Shown: piece after piece, positions 1 to 8,215 of the stretch | Numbering within the stretch: position 1 is the stretch's first letter | Layout: the number at the start of each line of letters is the position of its first letter | NCBI GenBank assembly: GCA_937997485.1 | Contig: CALKTH010000075.1 | Coordinates: forward strand, 27,813-91,812 | DNA: 64,000 bases | Origin: an uncultured Acidimicrobiales bacterium | GTDB lineage: Bacteria; Actinomycetota; Acidimicrobiia; Acidimicrobiales; SZUA-35 | Direction: 5' to 3' | Position numbers and translations under genes: made by a program | The notes under the pieces: generated by a model | What the model saw: the letters and a program-made list of their open reading frames with translations, nothing else | What the model was told of the DNA's origin: nothing | The model's database searches: none

Positions 1-637
1 CAGAGCGGCGAGTGCCGTCGGGCTCGACAATCTCGAGGGCGTCAATCTGTGTCCGACTTCGGCGTCCCATCGAGACTCGCATGAGGTCGAAGTCGCTGAC
101 ATCGAGCCTCGGCGCCGTTCCGTCACCGTGACGGCCGATCTCAATGGCTGGCAGACCGGCCTCGACCGACCGGCTGACCATGAGATCAGCGAGCCAAGGC
201 AGGTGATCGTCAATGAACCGCATGTCCGGCACCGCAGCGGCGCGCTCACCGATGGCCTGTCGGACGTCCCATTCGTGCGTCCACGCATCGAGGTAGAACT
301 GCGGAGGAAATCCTTCGGCAAAGTGCTCAATCACTTCCTCGAGCACGGGGCCCCGCTCATCCCATTCGTGGAGGACCTCGGCGAGGGAAAGAGGTTGACG
401 CTGTTCCACATGGGCGTCGGCCCACGCTTCCGTCGCTGCTCCCTCGGTGTTCCGATCCAGGATGTCGGCGCAGACGCCCGCCATGTGGGCGAGAACGTCC
501 TTCGTTGACCAGGCCGGACAGGTCGGCGTGAGTTCGGCGGCGTCGGCCTCTGACAGCGAACGGCCGAGTGCAGTGCACCTCACTCGCAGATCTCGGTAGG
601 CGTCTCGAAGATGAGCGAAGGGAGGGTCGGCCGTCAC
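1..637 (-). CDS. maleylpyruvate isomerase-type (MDMPI/DinB-like) protein, C-terminus outside window
   Basis: The reading frame is open from a GTG at 637 through the left edge of the window, so only the first 212 residues are seen. The N-terminal helical domain carries the CPAW...KDVLAHMAG motif (about residues 40-54, with His51) and a second HEWDVRQAIG motif at about 121-130 (His121, Asp124). These are the metal-binding signatures of the mycothiol-dependent maleylpyruvate isomerase/DinB_2 superfamily. Members use mycothiol as cofactor or act as small-molecule S-transferases; the substrate cannot be told from the sequence. The GTG start is chosen because it lies about 40 residues before the CPAW motif, the usual spacing. 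The gene diverges from nothing nearby; the DUF6356 gene upstream is on the same strand, 10 bases away. Confidence 0.75.
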   Translation of the reverse strand, partial: MTADPPFAHLRDAYRDLRVRCTALGRSLSEADAAELTPTCPAWSTKDVLAHMAGVCADILDRNTEGAATEAWADAHVEQRQPLSLAEVLHEWDERGPVLEEVIEHFAEGFPPQFYLDAWTHEWDVRQAIGERAAAVPDMRFIDDHLPWLADLMVSRSVEAGLPAIEIGRHGDGTAPRLDVSDFDLMRVSMGRRSRTQIDALEIVEPDGTRRS

Positions 638-647
638 GGCCGAGAGA

Positions 648-935
648 CTACGCGGCGCTGACGGAGGAGACGGAACTCACTGACCCAGAAGTTGCCGGGA
701 CAGCGGTCGGGGCATTGGCGGCGCGGGCGCCGGTGGTCATCTTCTCGTGCAGCTCACAAATCTTGCCACTGGCGGTCTTCTGACAGAGCGACGGGACGAG
801 GGCGTGCACGAAGGCAGCGCCTGCCGCACCGGCCAAACACTTCGAGAAGCCCATGGCCACCTTGAAGTGTTCGAAGTAGCTCTCGCCGACGGATGCCGGG
901 TGTTCCGTGAAGGGCTTGCTCAGTGTTGACGCCAT
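648..935 (-). CDS. DUF6356 family protein
   Basis: A 95-residue protein with an ATG start. The N-terminal half (FTEHPASVGESYFEHFKVA, about residues 9-27) followed by a hydrophobic stretch with the VHALVPSLCQKTAS pattern matches the small DUF6356 family, whose function is unknown. The hydrophobic segment at about residues 30-50 may be membrane associated. The last 30 residues are low-complexity Ala/Ser/Val and probably disordered. It lies just upstream of the MDMPI-type gene on the same strand and is divergent from the Lrp/AsnC regulator, with which it shares a 113-base promoter region. Confidence 0.7.
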   Translation of the reverse strand: MASTLSKPFTEHPASVGESYFEHFKVAMGFSKCLAGAAGAAFVHALVPSLCQKTASGKICELHEKMTTGARAANAPTAVPATSGSVSSVSSVSAA

Positions 936-948
936 CCCTCAAGTGTAG

Positions 949-970
949 AGATGTGACGGAATGCACATCT
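949..970. promoter_or_regulatory. dyad between DUF6356 and Lrp genes
   Basis: Two perfect 7-base inverted arms, AGATGTG (949-955) and CACATCT (964-970), are separated by 8 bases. The site lies in the divergent intergenic region between the DUF6356 gene and the Lrp/AsnC regulator. A dyad of this size is a reasonable autoregulatory Lrp-type operator, but that role is inferred from position only. Confidence 0.4.
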
Positions 971-1048
971 TGCGTTCTTCGCGACGAATCACTCCATCAG
1001 TGCATGATTCTTGTTGACAATTACCTCTCAATAGATGAACGTTCTAAT

Positions 1049-1513
1049 GTGGACGAAGTTGATCGGGAAATTGTGCGTTTACTCCAAGCCGACTCGTCGC
1101 TGAGCGCCCGCGAGCTCGGGGATCTCGTTGGGCTGACCGCCACGCCATGTTGGCGGCGGGTCAAGGCACTGGAAGAGCAGGGGGTTCTGACCGGTCAGGT
1201 GGCGCTCGTCAGCCCCGCAGCGATTGGCCTCGACGTCACCGCTCTGGTCCACATTCGCACCAACGACCACTCGAGCGATTGGCTCGATCGCTTCCAGGCG
1301 GCCGTCGAGCACTTCCCCGAGATCGTCGAGGCCTACCGAGCAAGCGGCGAGATCGATTACATGCTCAAGGTGATCGTGCCGAGCATCAGCACGTACGACG
1401 AGTTCTACAAGCGCTTCATTCAGGCCATTGATCTCTACGACGTGCGCACCATCTTCGTGATGGAAGAAATGAAGCACACGACGGCGCTCCCCCTGCACTA
1501 TCTCGACGCCTGA
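1049..1513 (+). CDS. Lrp/AsnC family transcriptional regulator
   Basis: Starting at the GTG at 1049 gives a 154-residue protein of standard Lrp length, beginning DEVDREIVRLLQADSSLS. The frame is open further upstream to 923, but those residues have no family similarity and overlap the promoter region. Residues 1-60 form the winged helix-turn-helix (ARELGDLVGLTATPCWRRVKALEEQGVL). Residues about 65-150 form the RAM/Lrp ligand-binding domain that oligomerises and senses amino acids. The target is unknown; the divergent DUF6356 gene and the regulator itself are the obvious candidates. Confidence 0.85.
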   Translation: MDEVDREIVRLLQADSSLSARELGDLVGLTATPCWRRVKALEEQGVLTGQVALVSPAAIGLDVTALVHIRTNDHSSDWLDRFQAAVEHFPEIVEAYRASGEIDYMLKVIVPSISTYDEFYKRFIQAIDLYDVRTIFVMEEMKHTTALPLHYLDA

Positions 1514-1520
1514 GGCGTCT

Positions 1521-1556
1521 CAGCGGTTGCCGGCAGATCAGCGGTTGCCGGCAAAT
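1521..1556. repeat. two tandem 18-base repeats
   Basis: The unit CAGCGGTTGCCGGCARAT occurs twice back to back (1521-1538, 1539-1556), differing at one position. It fills the space between the convergent Lrp gene and the H1-tailed protein gene. No function is evident; it looks like a small local duplication. Confidence 0.6.
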
Positions 1557-2644
1557 CAGCGACCTTTCAACACACCACCACCGAGCCCATCACTGCGGCG
1601 ACGGCTCGACGTCTTGGGTGTGGCCTTCTTGGAGGTCGACTTCTTCTTCTTTGCTGTCGGCTTCTTGGTGCTCGCCTTCTTGACGGTCCCTGTCGTCGAC
1701 CGCTTCGCTGGCGTCTTCTTGGCCCCAGGCTTCTTCGCCGTGGTCTTGCGCTTCGGTGCGGCCTTCGTTGTCTTCGCTGGGGTCCTTGTTGCCTTCGACT
1801 TCTTCGCTGCGGTCTTTCTGGCCGTGGGGCGCTTCTTCGCTGGCACCTTTCGTGCCGAGCGCTTCGCCGTTGAGCGATCTGCCGTTGAGCGCTTTGCCGT
1901 TGAGCGCTTCCCCGCGGCGTTCTTGGCAGAGGAGCCTTTCGTTCCGGTGCCGACCGTTGGAACTGGCCGACCCGAGAGCTCTGCCAACACCACGCCGCTC
2001 TGCCCCACGTCCCCGGCCAAGCTTTGCACCTTCGCTCCCGCCGCCGAAAGGTTCTGCTGCAGCTGCTGCAGTCCTGCACCGGCATCGGAGAGGGCCGAGG
2101 CCACCTCGCTGATCTGCTTGCCACCCGCGTGCAGAGTCCGGGCCGCTCCGGCAGCTGGCGAAGTGGAGCTGATGTCGAGACCCGAGACCACACTCAACCC
2201 CATCAGCTCGCTTCGCTCGACGGACAGGGTCGGTATCGAGATGTCGGCAAGCTCATCCCCCACCCGCTCGAGCAGCCCGGCCACGGACCCCAAGTGTTTC
2301 TGACAGGCGTCGATGGCGTTGGCTGCCGCACTGGTCATGTCATCGGCATCAAGACCATCGCCTGCGGTGAGAAAGGCGCTCGCCTCGACGGCTGCGCCTG
2401 CGGCGGTAGCCAGTGCATGACCTGCTCGGCCGAGGATGTCGGGCAGGCGGCCGATGAGATCAATCAGGTCGTCGCCATGCTCCTTGAGGAAGTCAATGAC
2501 GCCAAGGAGGTCGTCGCCATGGCTCCCAATGAACGACACCGCTCCCATCAACTCGTCCTTGTTGTCATCGATCAGATCAACGATCCCCAGCACGCGCTGA
2601 AGCTGACCGCCACCGACCGAACTGAGCAGGTCTTCCAGATCCAT
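1556..2644 (-). CDS. helical protein with histone H1-like Lys/Ala-rich tail (possible granule/DNA-binding protein)
   Basis: A 362-residue protein read from the ATG at 2644 (an upstream TTG at 2671 is possible but adds no family sequence). Residues 1-65 are amphipathic, with three imperfect 14-15-residue repeats built on GDDL(L/I)xxIxFLK. Residues 70-225 are predicted helical, rich in Ala/Leu/Gln. Residues about 230-350 are an H1-like tail of Lys, Arg, Ala, Thr and Pro with recurring KRSTAKRS and AAKK/PAKK motifs, expected to bind DNA or RNA non-specifically. The overall plan resembles PhaF-type phasins and the MLDS lipid-droplet proteins of rhodococci, which have a granule-binding helical part plus a basic DNA-binding tail. 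I recognise no specific family, so the granule role is inference. The neighbouring gene on the same strand is an acyl-CoA dehydrogenase. Confidence 0.65.
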   Translation of the reverse strand: MDLEDLLSSVGGGQLQRVLGIVDLIDDNKDELMGAVSFIGSHGDDLLGVIDFLKEHGDDLIDLIGRLPDILGRAGHALATAAGAAVEASAFLTAGDGLDADDMTSAAANAIDACQKHLGSVAGLLERVGDELADISIPTLSVERSELMGLSVVSGLDISSTSPAAGAARTLHAGGKQISEVASALSDAGAGLQQLQQNLSAAGAKVQSLAGDVGQSGVVLAELSGRPVPTVGTGTKGSSAKNAAGKRSTAKRSTADRSTAKRSARKVPAKKRPTARKTAAKKSKATRTPAKTTKAAPKRKTTAKKPGAKKTPAKRSTTGTVKKASTKKPTAKKKKSTSKKATPKTSSRRRSDGLGGGVLKGR

Positions 2645-2742
2645 GGCCGAGAGTCTTGCACCACACGCCAACGAACTTGAGGTGCTCGCGCAGCAATGAC
2701 TGTCTCCGCACCTCCAGAACGGAAGGCGGAGCGACGAACGGT

Positions 2743-3978
2743 CTACACGGGCAGGTTGCCGGTCGCAGCCTTGGTGGTGCCGTGATCCTTGTAGGCCGCA
2801 ATGGTTCGCTGGGCGATGCGCATTTGATGGATCTCGTCGGCGCCGTCGGCAAACCGAGCCCAGCGAGCGTGCTGGCTCATGTGGGCCAGCGGCGTGTCGG
2901 TCGAATATCCGAGGGCGCCGTGCACCTGGATCGAACGATCGATGATGCGTCCGAGTGAGTTGGCCACGAAGTGCTTCGCCATCGACACCTCACTCTTGAA
3001 GTCCTCACCAGCATCGATCTTGGACGCCGCGTGAAGCACCATGAGCTTGCTCTGGTAGAGCTCCATGGCCGAGTCAGCGATCATCCACTGCACACCCTGC
3101 TTCTCGGCCAAGATCGAGCCGTGGCTGTATCGATCGAGTGAGCGGGCCACCATCATGTCCAGCGCTGTCTCGGCCTGGGCGATCCACCGCATGCAGTGGG
3201 CAAGGCGCGCCGGCCCCAATCGGTATTGACCGAGCATGTGCCCCTGACCTCGACCGCCGAGCATCTGCGTCTCGTGCACCCGGAGATCCTCGATGAGGAT
3301 CTCGGAATGCCCGGTTGAGCCGTGCATGGTTTCGATCTGACGGACCTCGTTCCAACCCTCTTGGGGAAGATCGATGATGAAGGCGGTGTTGGCCGCCTGC
3401 GGCAAATCCGGATCGTCCTCAGTGCGAGCGATCAGGATGGCGAACTGCGCACGATTGGCGTTTGAGATGAACCACTTGTGGCCATTGATCACCCACTCTT
3501 CGCCGTCCTGGTAGGCGTTCGTACGGATCAGCGTGGGGTCGGAGCCAGCAACCTCGGGCTCGGTCATGGCAAAGCACGACCAGGCCCGCCCTTCGCACAG
3601 GGGCTTCAGATACTTCTCCGCTTGCTCGGGCGTGGCCCAGTGCAGGAGCGTGTGCATGTTGCCCTCATCGGGCGCCTGGCAATTCAGAACCCAGGGTCCG
3701 AGACGAGTCTTCGCCGCCTCCGCCTGCACCATGGCAAGCGCGACGTGTCCGAGCCCCATGCCTCCCCACGCTTCGGGCATGTGGGGCATCCACAGTCCTT
3801 CGGCGTGCGCCTTCTTCCGGAGGCCCTTCAGCGCCTCGACGTAGGCCGCACGATCCGTCTCGTCGAGCTTCTCTTCGGCAATACGATCGGCCTCGGGAAT
3901 GATCACGTCCTCAACGAAGGTGCGGACCCGTTGCCGAATCTCCTCGTGTTCGGGTGAGAGCGTGAAGTCGATAGCCAT
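2743..3978 (-). CDS. acyl-CoA dehydrogenase (ACAD10/11-like)
   Basis: A 411-residue FAD enzyme with an ATG start, full length for the family. It catalyses alpha,beta-dehydrogenation of an acyl-CoA, passing electrons to ETF. The FAMTEPEVAGSD segment (about 137-148) and the HKWFISNAN segment (about 169-177) form the FAD/substrate-binding middle domain. The C-terminal helical domain has VHGALGYSTDTPLAHM and ADGADEIHQMRIAQ, typical of the long-chain or ACAD10/11-like branch. It is followed on the same strand by the H1-tailed protein after a 98-base gap, and diverges from the SDR gene. Substrate chain length is not predictable from this sequence. Confidence 0.9.
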   Translation of the reverse strand: MAIDFTLSPEHEEIRQRVRTFVEDVIIPEADRIAEEKLDETDRAAYVEALKGLRKKAHAEGLWMPHMPEAWGGMGLGHVALAMVQAEAAKTRLGPWVLNCQAPDEGNMHTLLHWATPEQAEKYLKPLCEGRAWSCFAMTEPEVAGSDPTLIRTNAYQDGEEWVINGHKWFISNANRAQFAILIARTEDDPDLPQAANTAFIIDLPQEGWNEVRQIETMHGSTGHSEILIEDLRVHETQMLGGRGQGHMLGQYRLGPARLAHCMRWIAQAETALDMMVARSLDRYSHGSILAEKQGVQWMIADSAMELYQSKLMVLHAASKIDAGEDFKSEVSMAKHFVANSLGRIIDRSIQVHGALGYSTDTPLAHMSQHARWARFADGADEIHQMRIAQRTIAAYKDHGTTKAATGNLPV

Positions 3979-4056
3979 GGTCTGTTTCCCCTACGGTCCG
4001 GCATTCGGCAGCACTCGTTGCCGCCTCGATCTCACCACACTCGCAGGACTCTCGGC

Positions 4057-4860
4057 ATGCCCACCAATCCCCTTTCTCCTCTCGATGCCTTCGACTTGAC
4101 TGGCAAGGTCGCGGTGATCACCGGCGGCAGTCGCGGTCTTGGCCGCGCCATGGCCGAGGCGTATTCAGCCCAGGGCGCCACGGTGGTCATCGCCAGCCGC
4201 AAGGCCGAGGCGTGCGAGATGGCAGCTGTCGGCATCAGCGAAAAGACCGGCGGGACGGTGCTCGGCCTCGGCTGCCATGTCGGCGATTGGGACCAGTGCA
4301 CAAAGCTCGTGCAGCGGGTGATCAGCGAGTTCGGGCGCATCGACGTCTTCGTCAACAACGCCGGTATGTCGCCCCTCTACGAGTCGTTGGGCACGGTGAG
4401 CGAAGCGCTCTTCGACAAGGTCATTGATGTCAACCTGAAAGGTCCGTTCCGCCTCTCTGCCTTGGTCGCCGAACACATGGTGGCGACTCGCACGGATGAC
4501 GAACCGAGCGGCTCGATCATCGGCGTGAGCAGCGTGGCCTCAACTCAGCCCTCCAGCGGCGAGATTCCCTATGGCGCAGCCAAGGCGGGCCTCAACTCGA
4601 TGATGGTGGGCCTGGCCCACATGTTTGGCCCTCGCGTGCGAGCCAACGTGATCATGCCCGGCCCGTTCCTCACCGACATTTCGAAGGCCTGGGACATGGA
4701 CGCGTTCAATGAGAACGCACGAAAGAACATCCCGCTCCGACGTGGTGGCGAGGCCGACGAGATCGTGGGCGCCGCCCTCTACCTCGCCAGCAATGCCTCG
4801 AGCTACACGACGGGCAGCGTCATCAAGGTCGACGGTGCGATGACCTGGGCTGCTGGCTGA
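4057..4860 (+). CDS. SDR family oxidoreductase
   Basis: Read from the ATG at 4057 this is a 267-residue classical short-chain dehydrogenase; the upstream ATG at 4018 only adds unrelated residues. The TGGSRGLG nucleotide-binding motif (22-29), NNAG (100-103), catalytic Ser158/159, Tyr172 and Lys176 (YGAAK) are all present, as is the PG(P)F segment after the active site. The C-terminus ends with the usual G-S-V-I-K-V-D-G-A motif. It is probably an NAD(P)-dependent 3-oxoacyl or alcohol dehydrogenase. It diverges from an acyl-CoA dehydrogenase, so a role in acyl-chain oxidation is plausible but unproven. Confidence 0.88.
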   Translation: MPTNPLSPLDAFDLTGKVAVITGGSRGLGRAMAEAYSAQGATVVIASRKAEACEMAAVGISEKTGGTVLGLGCHVGDWDQCTKLVQRVISEFGRIDVFVNNAGMSPLYESLGTVSEALFDKVIDVNLKGPFRLSALVAEHMVATRTDDEPSGSIIGVSSVASTQPSSGEIPYGAAKAGLNSMMVGLAHMFGPRVRANVIMPGPFLTDISKAWDMDAFNENARKNIPLRRGGEADEIVGAALYLASNASSYTTGSVIKVDGAMTWAAG

Positions 4861-4873
4861 GTCACGCGGCCGA

Positions 4874-4903
4874 GCGTGCGAGGGCGATCACGGCCTCGCA
4901 CGC
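4874..4903. terminator. bidirectional terminator hairpin
   Basis: Perfect 10-base inverted arms GCGTGCGAGG (4874-4883) and CCTCGCACGC (4894-4903) enclose a 10-base loop. The hairpin lies between the convergent SDR gene and the CxxC protein gene, and probably ends transcription from both sides. There is no strong T-run, as is usual in high-GC actinobacteria. Confidence 0.65.
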
Positions 4904-4905
4904 TG

Positions 4906-5451
4906 CTAGGCAGCGGCAGACGGGTGCAACTCGACTGGGTAGCCAGCCTTGATCACTTCGACGGTGCCAGCGGGCGTCAGCACTTCAACGCGACGCTTGG
5001 GCGTCTCCACCAGCGGGCCGTAACCATCAAAGCTCCACTCGCGAATGCCACCGTCGACAACGAGATAGGCATCGCCGTCGAAGCGAATCATCGCACCCAC
5101 GGGCAGCTCGTCGGCTTTGGCAGAGCGCCGAACGGTGCCGGCCTCTCGGAGGTTGCGGTCGATCTGTGCTGTCATGTCACCGTCCGCCACCGCCTCGTTC
5201 CAGGTCGCCCGAAACTGTTCGAGCGCCTTGCGACGACAGCGGTTGCAGGGACGGAAGCCAGCGGCAAGCGCCGTGGCCTCGTCAAGAAAGAACAGACGCT
5301 CATATCGGCCGTCCTCTTTCTTCCACTTCTCGTCCATCTCGCAGATGATCCAGGACTCGCCGTAGTCACGATTGCCAGTGAACGTGGCAGCCCGGTGGCC
5401 GGGAATCTGGTGGCCGTCCCCGTAGGGATCGATCTGGTTGCGGCGGCGCAT
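4906..5451 (-). CDS. hypothetical protein with CxxC motif (Ada-zinc-like segment)
   Basis: A 181-residue soluble protein with an ATG start. Residues about 50-80 (FFLDEATALAAGFRPCNRCR and following) resemble the zinc-binding N-terminus of Ada-type proteins, where GFRPCxRCxP carries two metal-ligand cysteines; only the two cysteines of one CxxC knuckle are clear here (about residues 69 and 72). The rest has charged and beta-rich segments and no family I recognise. It may bind a metal or nucleic acid, but no function is assigned. It is the last gene before a convergent terminator. Confidence 0.55.
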   Translation of the reverse strand: MRRRNQIDPYGDGHQIPGHRAATFTGNRDYGESWIICEMDEKWKKEDGRYERLFFLDEATALAAGFRPCNRCRRKALEQFRATWNEAVADGDMTAQIDRNLREAGTVRRSAKADELPVGAMIRFDGDAYLVVDGGIREWSFDGYGPLVETPKRRVEVLTPAGTVEVIKAGYPVELHPSAAA

Positions 5452-5558
5452 CCGGACAGTCTGCCCCTGATTGCCGCCTGAACTCCTCCGATTTCATGGG
5501 ATCGAAGCTTTCGGCACCACCCCGGGCCAGCGGCGCGAGCTCCCGTTGCCTCACCCGG

Positions 5559-6275
5559 TCAGTTGCCGAGGAAGAACCCGCACACTTCCCAGTCTCCGTT
5601 CTTCACCAGCTCGATCGTGACCGGAACCGGGCTGCCATCGAGTTCGATCGTCCCGCTGACGGTTCCTCGAGTCACGCCGTTGGAGCTGTTGATGCTGCTG
5701 TTGTTCAGGTTGTAGTCGGTGATGTCGGCGCCGCCGAGCACACCAGCGAGCTCTTCTTGGCTGAAGTCCCGACAACTCTCGTCGAAGGCTTCGTAGGCCG
5801 CTGGGATGTTGCCTTCGTCGAGCAACGCGATGAACTCGTTGCCCGCGTCAGCTGCCCCGGTGACGGCGCCGAACACGAAGAACACACAACCTCCGATGCC
5901 CACCACGAAGAACCCGAGAATGCCAAGAACGATCCAGAGCCCTTTGCCCCGCTTCTTGGCCGGCGGTGGCGCCATCGGGGCGCCGTACTGAGGCCCACCG
6001 GCCATCGCTGGCGGCGGACCACCCACCGCTGGCGGTGGATACTGCTGAGCCGGAGGCTGGTACGGCGGTGGCGCAGCGGCAGCCGGAGGCTGATGTGGGA
6101 GCGGGACAGAAGCACCGGGTGGGGTTGGGGCGCCGGGGGGCTGAAAGGGCGTCGCCGCTGCCGGAGGTGGGGTCGGCGCGGCCGGAGGAACCTGCCCCGG
6201 CATCTGCGGTGGCTGAGGCGCGGTCGGATTCTGCGGTTCCTCGGGCTGGCTCAGATCGGACAGGTCATCGGTCAT
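5559..6275 (-). CDS. proline-rich single-pass membrane protein
   Basis: A 238-residue protein with an ATG start. Residues 1-105 are a Pro/Ala/Gln-rich, low-complexity cytoplasmic region. A KKRGK stop-transfer signal precedes one transmembrane helix (about 113-137). The roughly 100-residue outer domain starts with AADAGNEFIALLDEGNIPAAYEAF and has two cysteines (in ESCRDF and EVCGFF) that could form a disulphide. This outer domain resembles the DUF4878/lumazine-binding-like secreted domains of actinobacteria. The function is unknown; a cell-envelope role is inferred from topology. Confidence 0.65.
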   Translation of the reverse strand: MTDDLSDLSQPEEPQNPTAPQPPQMPGQVPPAAPTPPPAAATPFQPPGAPTPPGASVPLPHQPPAAAAPPPYQPPAQQYPPPAVGGPPPAMAGGPQYGAPMAPPPAKKRGKGLWIVLGILGFFVVGIGGCVFFVFGAVTGAADAGNEFIALLDEGNIPAAYEAFDESCRDFSQEELAGVLGGADITDYNLNNSSINSSNGVTRGTVSGTIELDGSPVPVTIELVKNGDWEVCGFFLGN

Positions 6276-6407
6276 CGCGCTTCCTTACGCTCGGCTGAAA
6301 CGATCGTGTCACGGAGTGCACGACCTCACCGTGATCTGGGACACACAAGTGCAGGATCGACCACACCAGCCGATCGCGCCCCCACCCGCTTCTGGGAACC
6401 GGACAGA

Positions 6408-8126
6408 TCACAGCACGGTGATCGTTCCCGCCGTTCCGTCGACCTCGACTTCCATCCCCGTTGTCAGCTTCTCGGTGGCGCCCTCCACAGCGATCACGCA
6501 CGGGATCCCGAGTTCGCGGGCCACGATCACGGCGTGCGACATCAGCGCTCCCACGTTCACCACGACGGCGGCGGCGGGAAGGAACAACGGCGTCCACGAC
6601 GGATCCGTGAGCGGAGCGACGAGCACTTCGTCCGGTTCGAAGTCGTGGGCTTCGGCCGGGTCGAGCACCACACGAACGTTGCCTCGAGCCACGCCGCTAC
6701 AGCCGGCATTGCCGGTCAGAACATCGCCCGTGACCGCCTTGACCACGTCGGCCGTTTGTTGCGCCTCGAGGTCTTCGATCGTCAGCACCTCGGATTGGCT
6801 CGCAATGAAGAAAGGCGGCTCCACGGCAGAGAAGCGAGCGTGCAAAGCCGATCGCTCGGCGATGGTTGCGGCCATCGACGACGGGTCGTTCAGATATTGC
6901 CGGAGCTCGGTCTTCGGGTAGAGGAGCGCAACCGCCACCGGGTCGGCAACGCCACCCCGCTCGGCGCCACGACGGACGAGCTCTCGATAGACCTGCTTGA
7001 CCGGCAGCATGATCCGCACCGCACGATCGCGAGTCGCTTCGCGGGCCTGCGACCAGAACGGAACCGCTTTGATGGCCTTGTCGAAGTTGCCCTTGTCGAG
7101 GAAGTTGAGATGGGGTCGGACCTTGGCAATAGCGGCCTGACGGTTGGCATCGTCGTCGCCCAAACGTGTCGAGGGCGAGAGGTCGTGACCGGCCTTACGC
7201 ATCGTGTCGATGGCGAGCAGCGCCAGCTCGGGCGTGTTGTCCCACGTGCGGCTCGAGATCTCCCAGTCGTTCGGACCGCGCTGGCCGTGATCGGCAATGA
7301 ACGAGGCGAAGGCGGTGCGGAACTCTTCTCCGGCCGGAAGATCGGCAATGCGGTCGAGGAGCCCATCAACGCCTTCATCGAAGGCAGCGCTCATGTCCGG
7401 ATTGTCCCGAACTCGTTCGGCGATGGCGTACAGATCTTGGGAGTACTGGGCAGAGCGCACGCCGCCCGCTGCACCCACCAGGTGCGTGACCAGACCCGGC
7501 TCACCGGCCGCAGCGCTGGCGTCAGCCAGCACACCAGACACGATGGCGGCGATCGCAGTGGTCTTCATGTGATTGGCGAAGACCGGCTCGAACGAAGCGG
7601 GGAACGAGAACAGGTAGCGAAGAAGCTCTTCGTCTGGCGCATCGAGTGCGGGGCGTCGGGCCTCGAATGCGGCGGTACGGGTGAAGCTGTCCTCCACGAT
7701 CGGAGGCAGCTCCTTCGTTCCGAGGGCACTGAGCACGGTCTTGAGAATTCGCAGTGAGGACCCAATGCTCTTGTCTCCCTTGCGCGGCTCATAGGGAGGT
7801 GGGTTGCCCTCGCCGAAGAAGGAAACGTCGATGGCCTCAGCCGATGAGCCGGGGGCCCGCACACCCATCATCCGGAGGAACGAGAGGTTGAGGTACGCGT
7901 ACCCGCCGTAGAGGCCGATGATGACGGGGTCGTCGGTCGTGAAGTCGCCCTTGGACATGATGCCGAGATCGTCGTATGCCGAGCGCCAGGCTCGCTCGGC
8001 TGGAATGACACCGAGCTCGTACCCGAGCGCCGTCAACACCTCTGGGAACACCTCGCCAATGTTGCCTCGGGTGTTGATCGGCCACCGATCGTCAATCTTT
8101 CCTTCGATGATCCAGGGGGTTCCCAC
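6408..8126 (-). CDS. PEP-utilizing enzyme, mobile-domain protein without ATP-grasp domain
   Basis: A 572-residue protein. The GTG at 8126 is chosen because GAGGAG lies at a good ribosome-binding distance upstream and family sequence (GTPWIIEGKIDDRWPINTR) starts there; the frame extends further into the MFS gene but without similarity. Residues about 480-572 are a PEP-utilizing swivelling domain with GALMSHAVIVAREL(GIPC), His531 being the expected phosphorylated histidine. The N-terminal 470 residues resemble the linker region of PEP synthase/rifampin phosphotransferase-type proteins, but the ATP-grasp (PPDK_N) domain is absent and no partner is encoded nearby. It may work with an ATP-grasp partner elsewhere; its substrate is unknown. 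Confidence 0.7.
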   Translation of the reverse strand: MGTPWIIEGKIDDRWPINTRGNIGEVFPEVLTALGYELGVIPAERAWRSAYDDLGIMSKGDFTTDDPVIIGLYGGYAYLNLSFLRMMGVRAPGSSAEAIDVSFFGEGNPPPYEPRKGDKSIGSSLRILKTVLSALGTKELPPIVEDSFTRTAAFEARRPALDAPDEELLRYLFSFPASFEPVFANHMKTTAIAAIVSGVLADASAAAGEPGLVTHLVGAAGGVRSAQYSQDLYAIAERVRDNPDMSAAFDEGVDGLLDRIADLPAGEEFRTAFASFIADHGQRGPNDWEISSRTWDNTPELALLAIDTMRKAGHDLSPSTRLGDDDANRQAAIAKVRPHLNFLDKGNFDKAIKAVPFWSQAREATRDRAVRIMLPVKQVYRELVRRGAERGGVADPVAVALLYPKTELRQYLNDPSSMAATIAERSALHARFSAVEPPFFIASQSEVLTIEDLEAQQTADVVKAVTGDVLTGNAGCSGVARGNVRVVLDPAEAHDFEPDEVLVAPLTDPSWTPLFLPAAAVVVNVGALMSHAVIVARELGIPCVIAVEGATEKLTTGMEVEVDGTAGTITVL

Positions 8127-8215
8127 GTGCGTTGCTCCTCGGTCGTGCTGATCAGCCCTGCTGGCGGCAGCGCCAGGCCGTTCTCTAGCGAAGCGGCGGC
8201 GACACTTTGGCACAG

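Noticed and set aside
1014..1019. TTGACA as -35 element for the Lrp gene
   Set aside because: No acceptable -10 lies 16-18 bases downstream, so I do not call a promoter.
923..1048. 42-codon N-terminal extension of the Lrp/AsnC gene
   Set aside because: No Lrp homology, unusual composition, and it would cover the divergent promoter and dyad region; the GTG at 1049 gives a standard-length protein.
5496..7757. 753-codon open frame on the plus strand
   Set aside because: It runs antisense to two well-supported minus-strand genes (the membrane protein and the PEP-utilizing protein) and its translation is Arg/His-rich with no family similarity; a typical high-GC shadow frame.
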